Shown: positions 47,039 to 48,941 of the stretch, in pieces | Layout of the letters: each line of letters opens with the position of its first letter | How positions within the stretch are numbered: the first letter of the stretch is position 1 | Source: Bacteroidota bacterium | GTDB taxonomy: Bacteria; Bacteroidota; Bacteroidia; Flavobacteriales; Schleiferiaceae | Reading direction: 5' to 3' | Length of the DNA stretch: 48,941 nucleotides | NCBI GenBank assembly: GCA_003045825.1 | Contig: PZPA01000004.1 | Span: forward strand, 1 to 48,941 | Position numbers and translations under genes: made by a program | Notes under the pieces: generated by a model | The model's input: only the letters and a program-made list of their open reading frames with translations | Database searches by the model: none | What the model was told of the DNA's origin: nothing

Positions 47039-48877
47039 ATGAAGAAGCTATTGATTAGTCTTGTATTAGCATTCGCTATTAACGCGCAGGCGCAGGTTGT
47101 AGAAAAAATTGAGCCTGCAAGCTGGTGGATTGGGATGGAGATGAATACCGTGGAATTTATGGTACACGGTAAAGATATCTCTCAGTTAGTGGCGGAAAGT
47201 ACCACATTGGAAGTCCTAAAAAGTGAAGGATTGGAAAGCCCAAACTATTTGTTTGTGACGGCAACGGTACCGGTGGATGCCAAAGTAGGCGATCATACCT
47301 TGGTCTTTCGCAATACGAAGGGAAAGAAAGTAGGTCGCTTGTCAGTGGCATTAGGTCTGCGTGCGGATGGAAGTGCATCGCGTAAGGGATTTTCTTCAGC
47401 CGATTTTATTTACCTGATCACCCCAGATCGCTTCCGTAATGGGGATGCTAGTAATGACCAAGTTAAAGGCATGTTAGAGGGGCCGAATCGTGAATTTATC
47501 GGTGGAAGACACGGAGGTGATTTGGCGGGAATCATTGAGAGCTTGGATTATTTCGAGAAGATGGGGATTTCTAGCTTGTGGCTGAATCCTGTACTCGAGA
47601 ATAATATGGAAACCTACAGCTACCATGGGTATGCCATGACGAATTTGTACAATGTGGATCCACGCTATGGGACGAATGAGCAATACAAGGAATTGGCAGA
47701 TAAGGCTAAGGAGAAAGGTATTGGGATTATTATGGATCAAGTGGCGAATCATATAGGAAGTCTACACCCGTGGATGAGTGATTTGCCCAGTGAGGATTGG
47801 GTGAATCAATGGCCGGAGTTTACCCAGACGAATCACATGAAAGTCAGCAGGTTCGACCCACATGCAGCAGAGGTGGATCGCAAGCAATTCACAGACGGAT
47901 GGTTTGTGGAGACGATGCCGGATTTGAACCAGCGCAATGAGAAATTGGCCCGTTACCTTATTCAAAATTCCATCTGGTGGGTTGAATATTTGGGACTGCA
48001 CGGTATTCGGATGGATACCTGGTCGTATCCGGACAAGCAATTTTTGGCGGATTGGACCAAGGCCATTCTCGACGAATACCCGAACTTCAACATTGTCGGG
48101 GAGGAATGGGTTAGTGATCCATCGTTGATCAGCTATTGGCAGGCGGGAACAACCAAGATGGACGACTACACCAGCTATTTGCCGAGTGTAATGGACTTCC
48201 TTTTACAATCGGCTCTGATTGAAGGATTGAATGGTGAATCCGGCTGGAGAAGCAGCATGACGAAGATTTATGAGAGTCTGGCTAATGACTACATGTACAG
48301 CGATGTTAACAACATTATGATTTTTCCGGACAACCATGATATGAGCCGCATTTACACGCAATTGAATGAAGATTTTGACAAATGGAAAATGGCGATGACT
48401 TTGTTCTTTACGACTCGCGGTACCCTCCAGTTTTACTACGGTACTGAGATTTTGATGAGCAATCCAGGAACCTCGGATCACGGCGTGATTCGTTCCGATT
48501 TTCCTGGCGGTTGGAAAGGAGATGCTGTGAACGCCTTCACTGGAGAAGGACTGACTGCCCAGCAGAAGGAAGCTCAGGAATACATTCGAGTGTTGGCCCA
48601 TTTACGCAAAAAAAGCTGTGCACTGAATTCAGGAGAATTGCTGCACTTTATCCCTCAAGAGGAGGTCTACGTATACTTCAGAACTTTTGAACAAGAGAAT
48701 ATTATGGTGGTTGCCAACCGCAACAAAGAAGGTAAGACCATTGACCTCGCTAGATTCTCGCAAGGATTAAAGGGAGCCACGAGCGGTGAAAATTTGATCA
48801 CCGAGGAAAAGGTTGATTTGAGTAGAGGCGCCATTGAAGTGGGACCAATGGAGACCTTAATTCTTTGGGTAAAGTAA
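47039..48877 (+). CDS. GH13 alpha-amylase family enzyme, cyclomaltodextrinase/neopullulanase (SusA)-like, exported
   Basis: Signal peptide; DFIYLITPDRFRNGDASND; GIRMDTW, NIVGEEWVSD, FPDNHDMSR catalytic regions. Confidence 0.9.
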   Translation: MKKLLISLVLAFAINAQAQVVEKIEPASWWIGMEMNTVEFMVHGKDISQLVAESTTLEVLKSEGLESPNYLFVTATVPVDAKVGDHTLVFRNTKGKKVGRLSVALGLRADGSASRKGFSSADFIYLITPDRFRNGDASNDQVKGMLEGPNREFIGGRHGGDLAGIIESLDYFEKMGISSLWLNPVLENNMETYSYHGYAMTNLYNVDPRYGTNEQYKELADKAKEKGIGIIMDQVANHIGSLHPWMSDLPSEDWVNQWPEFTQTNHMKVSRFDPHAAEVDRKQFTDGWFVETMPDLNQRNEKLARYLIQNSIWWVEYLGLHGIRMDTWSYPDKQFLADWTKAILDEYPNFNIVGEEWVSDPSLISYWQAGTTKMDDYTSYLPSVMDFLLQSALIEGLNGESGWRSSMTKIYESLANDYMYSDVNNIMIFPDNHDMSRIYTQLNEDFDKWKMAMTLFFTTRGTLQFYYGTEILMSNPGTSDHGVIRSDFPGGWKGDAVNAFTGEGLTAQQKEAQEYIRVLAHLRKKSCALNSGELLHFIPQEEVYVYFRTFEQENIMVVANRNKEGKTIDLARFSQGLKGATSGENLITEEKVDLSRGAIEVGPMETLILWVK

Positions 48878-48878
48878 G

Positions 48879-48941
48879 ATGAAGGGATTTGTCGCAATTA
48901 CTTTAAGCATTCTATTATTCAGCTGTGTTCAGTACCCTGGC
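48879..48941 (+). CDS. Start of a lipoprotein gene, truncated by the window edge
   Basis: MKGFVAITLSILLFSCVQYPG... lipobox, ATG 1 nt after the GH13 stop. Confidence 0.6.
   Translation, partial: MKGFVAITLSILLFSCVQYPG

Noticed and set aside
1-48941. CRISPR arrays, tRNA/rRNA genes, IS elements, integrases, prophage
   Set aside because: No regularly spaced repeats, no RNA-gene signatures and no transposase/integrase motifs were seen in the sequence or ORF translations.

Overview
The window is a chromosomal segment from a member of the Bacteroidetes (Bacteroidota). Evidence for that: T9SS type A and type B C-terminal sorting domains, DUF5686/DUF5916 proteins, repeated TAnnTTTG -7-like promoter elements, and a DnaE with a fused N-terminal exonuclease. 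Coding density is very high, with about 42 genes. Most are housekeeping: guaB, three SurA/PpiC-type periplasmic chaperones, moxR, a two-component system, hutH, lolD, sucC, pnuC, dnaE, trxA, trmH and plsC. I see no tRNA, rRNA, CRISPR array, transposase or prophage.

The observations I think most deserve follow-up are:
(1) A split Wbp-type diacetamido-uronic acid pathway. A WbpB/WlbA-like dehydrogenase sits at 21.7 kb and WbpE-, WbpD- and WbpI-like genes at 32.7-35.5 kb. The two parts flank a block that includes T9SS cargo genes, which suggests the T9SS cargo-linker sugar.
(2) A photolyase, flavin reductase and SDR operon in which the SDR has lost its catalytic Tyr (YxxxK is VSTSK).
(3) An exonuclease-DnaE fusion whose PHP domain has lost metal ligands.
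(4) An unlisted 44-aa basic small ORF on the minus strand with its own intrinsic terminator. It is divergent from a pair of overlapping, wing-less Crp/Fnr-like regulators, and two inverted repeats sharing an ATC centre lie between them.
(5) A solo DEAD-box RecA1-like protein with dead catalytic motifs.
(6) All six convergent gene pairs meet within -9 to +1 nt.

Functional names are recalled from family motifs; no search was run.
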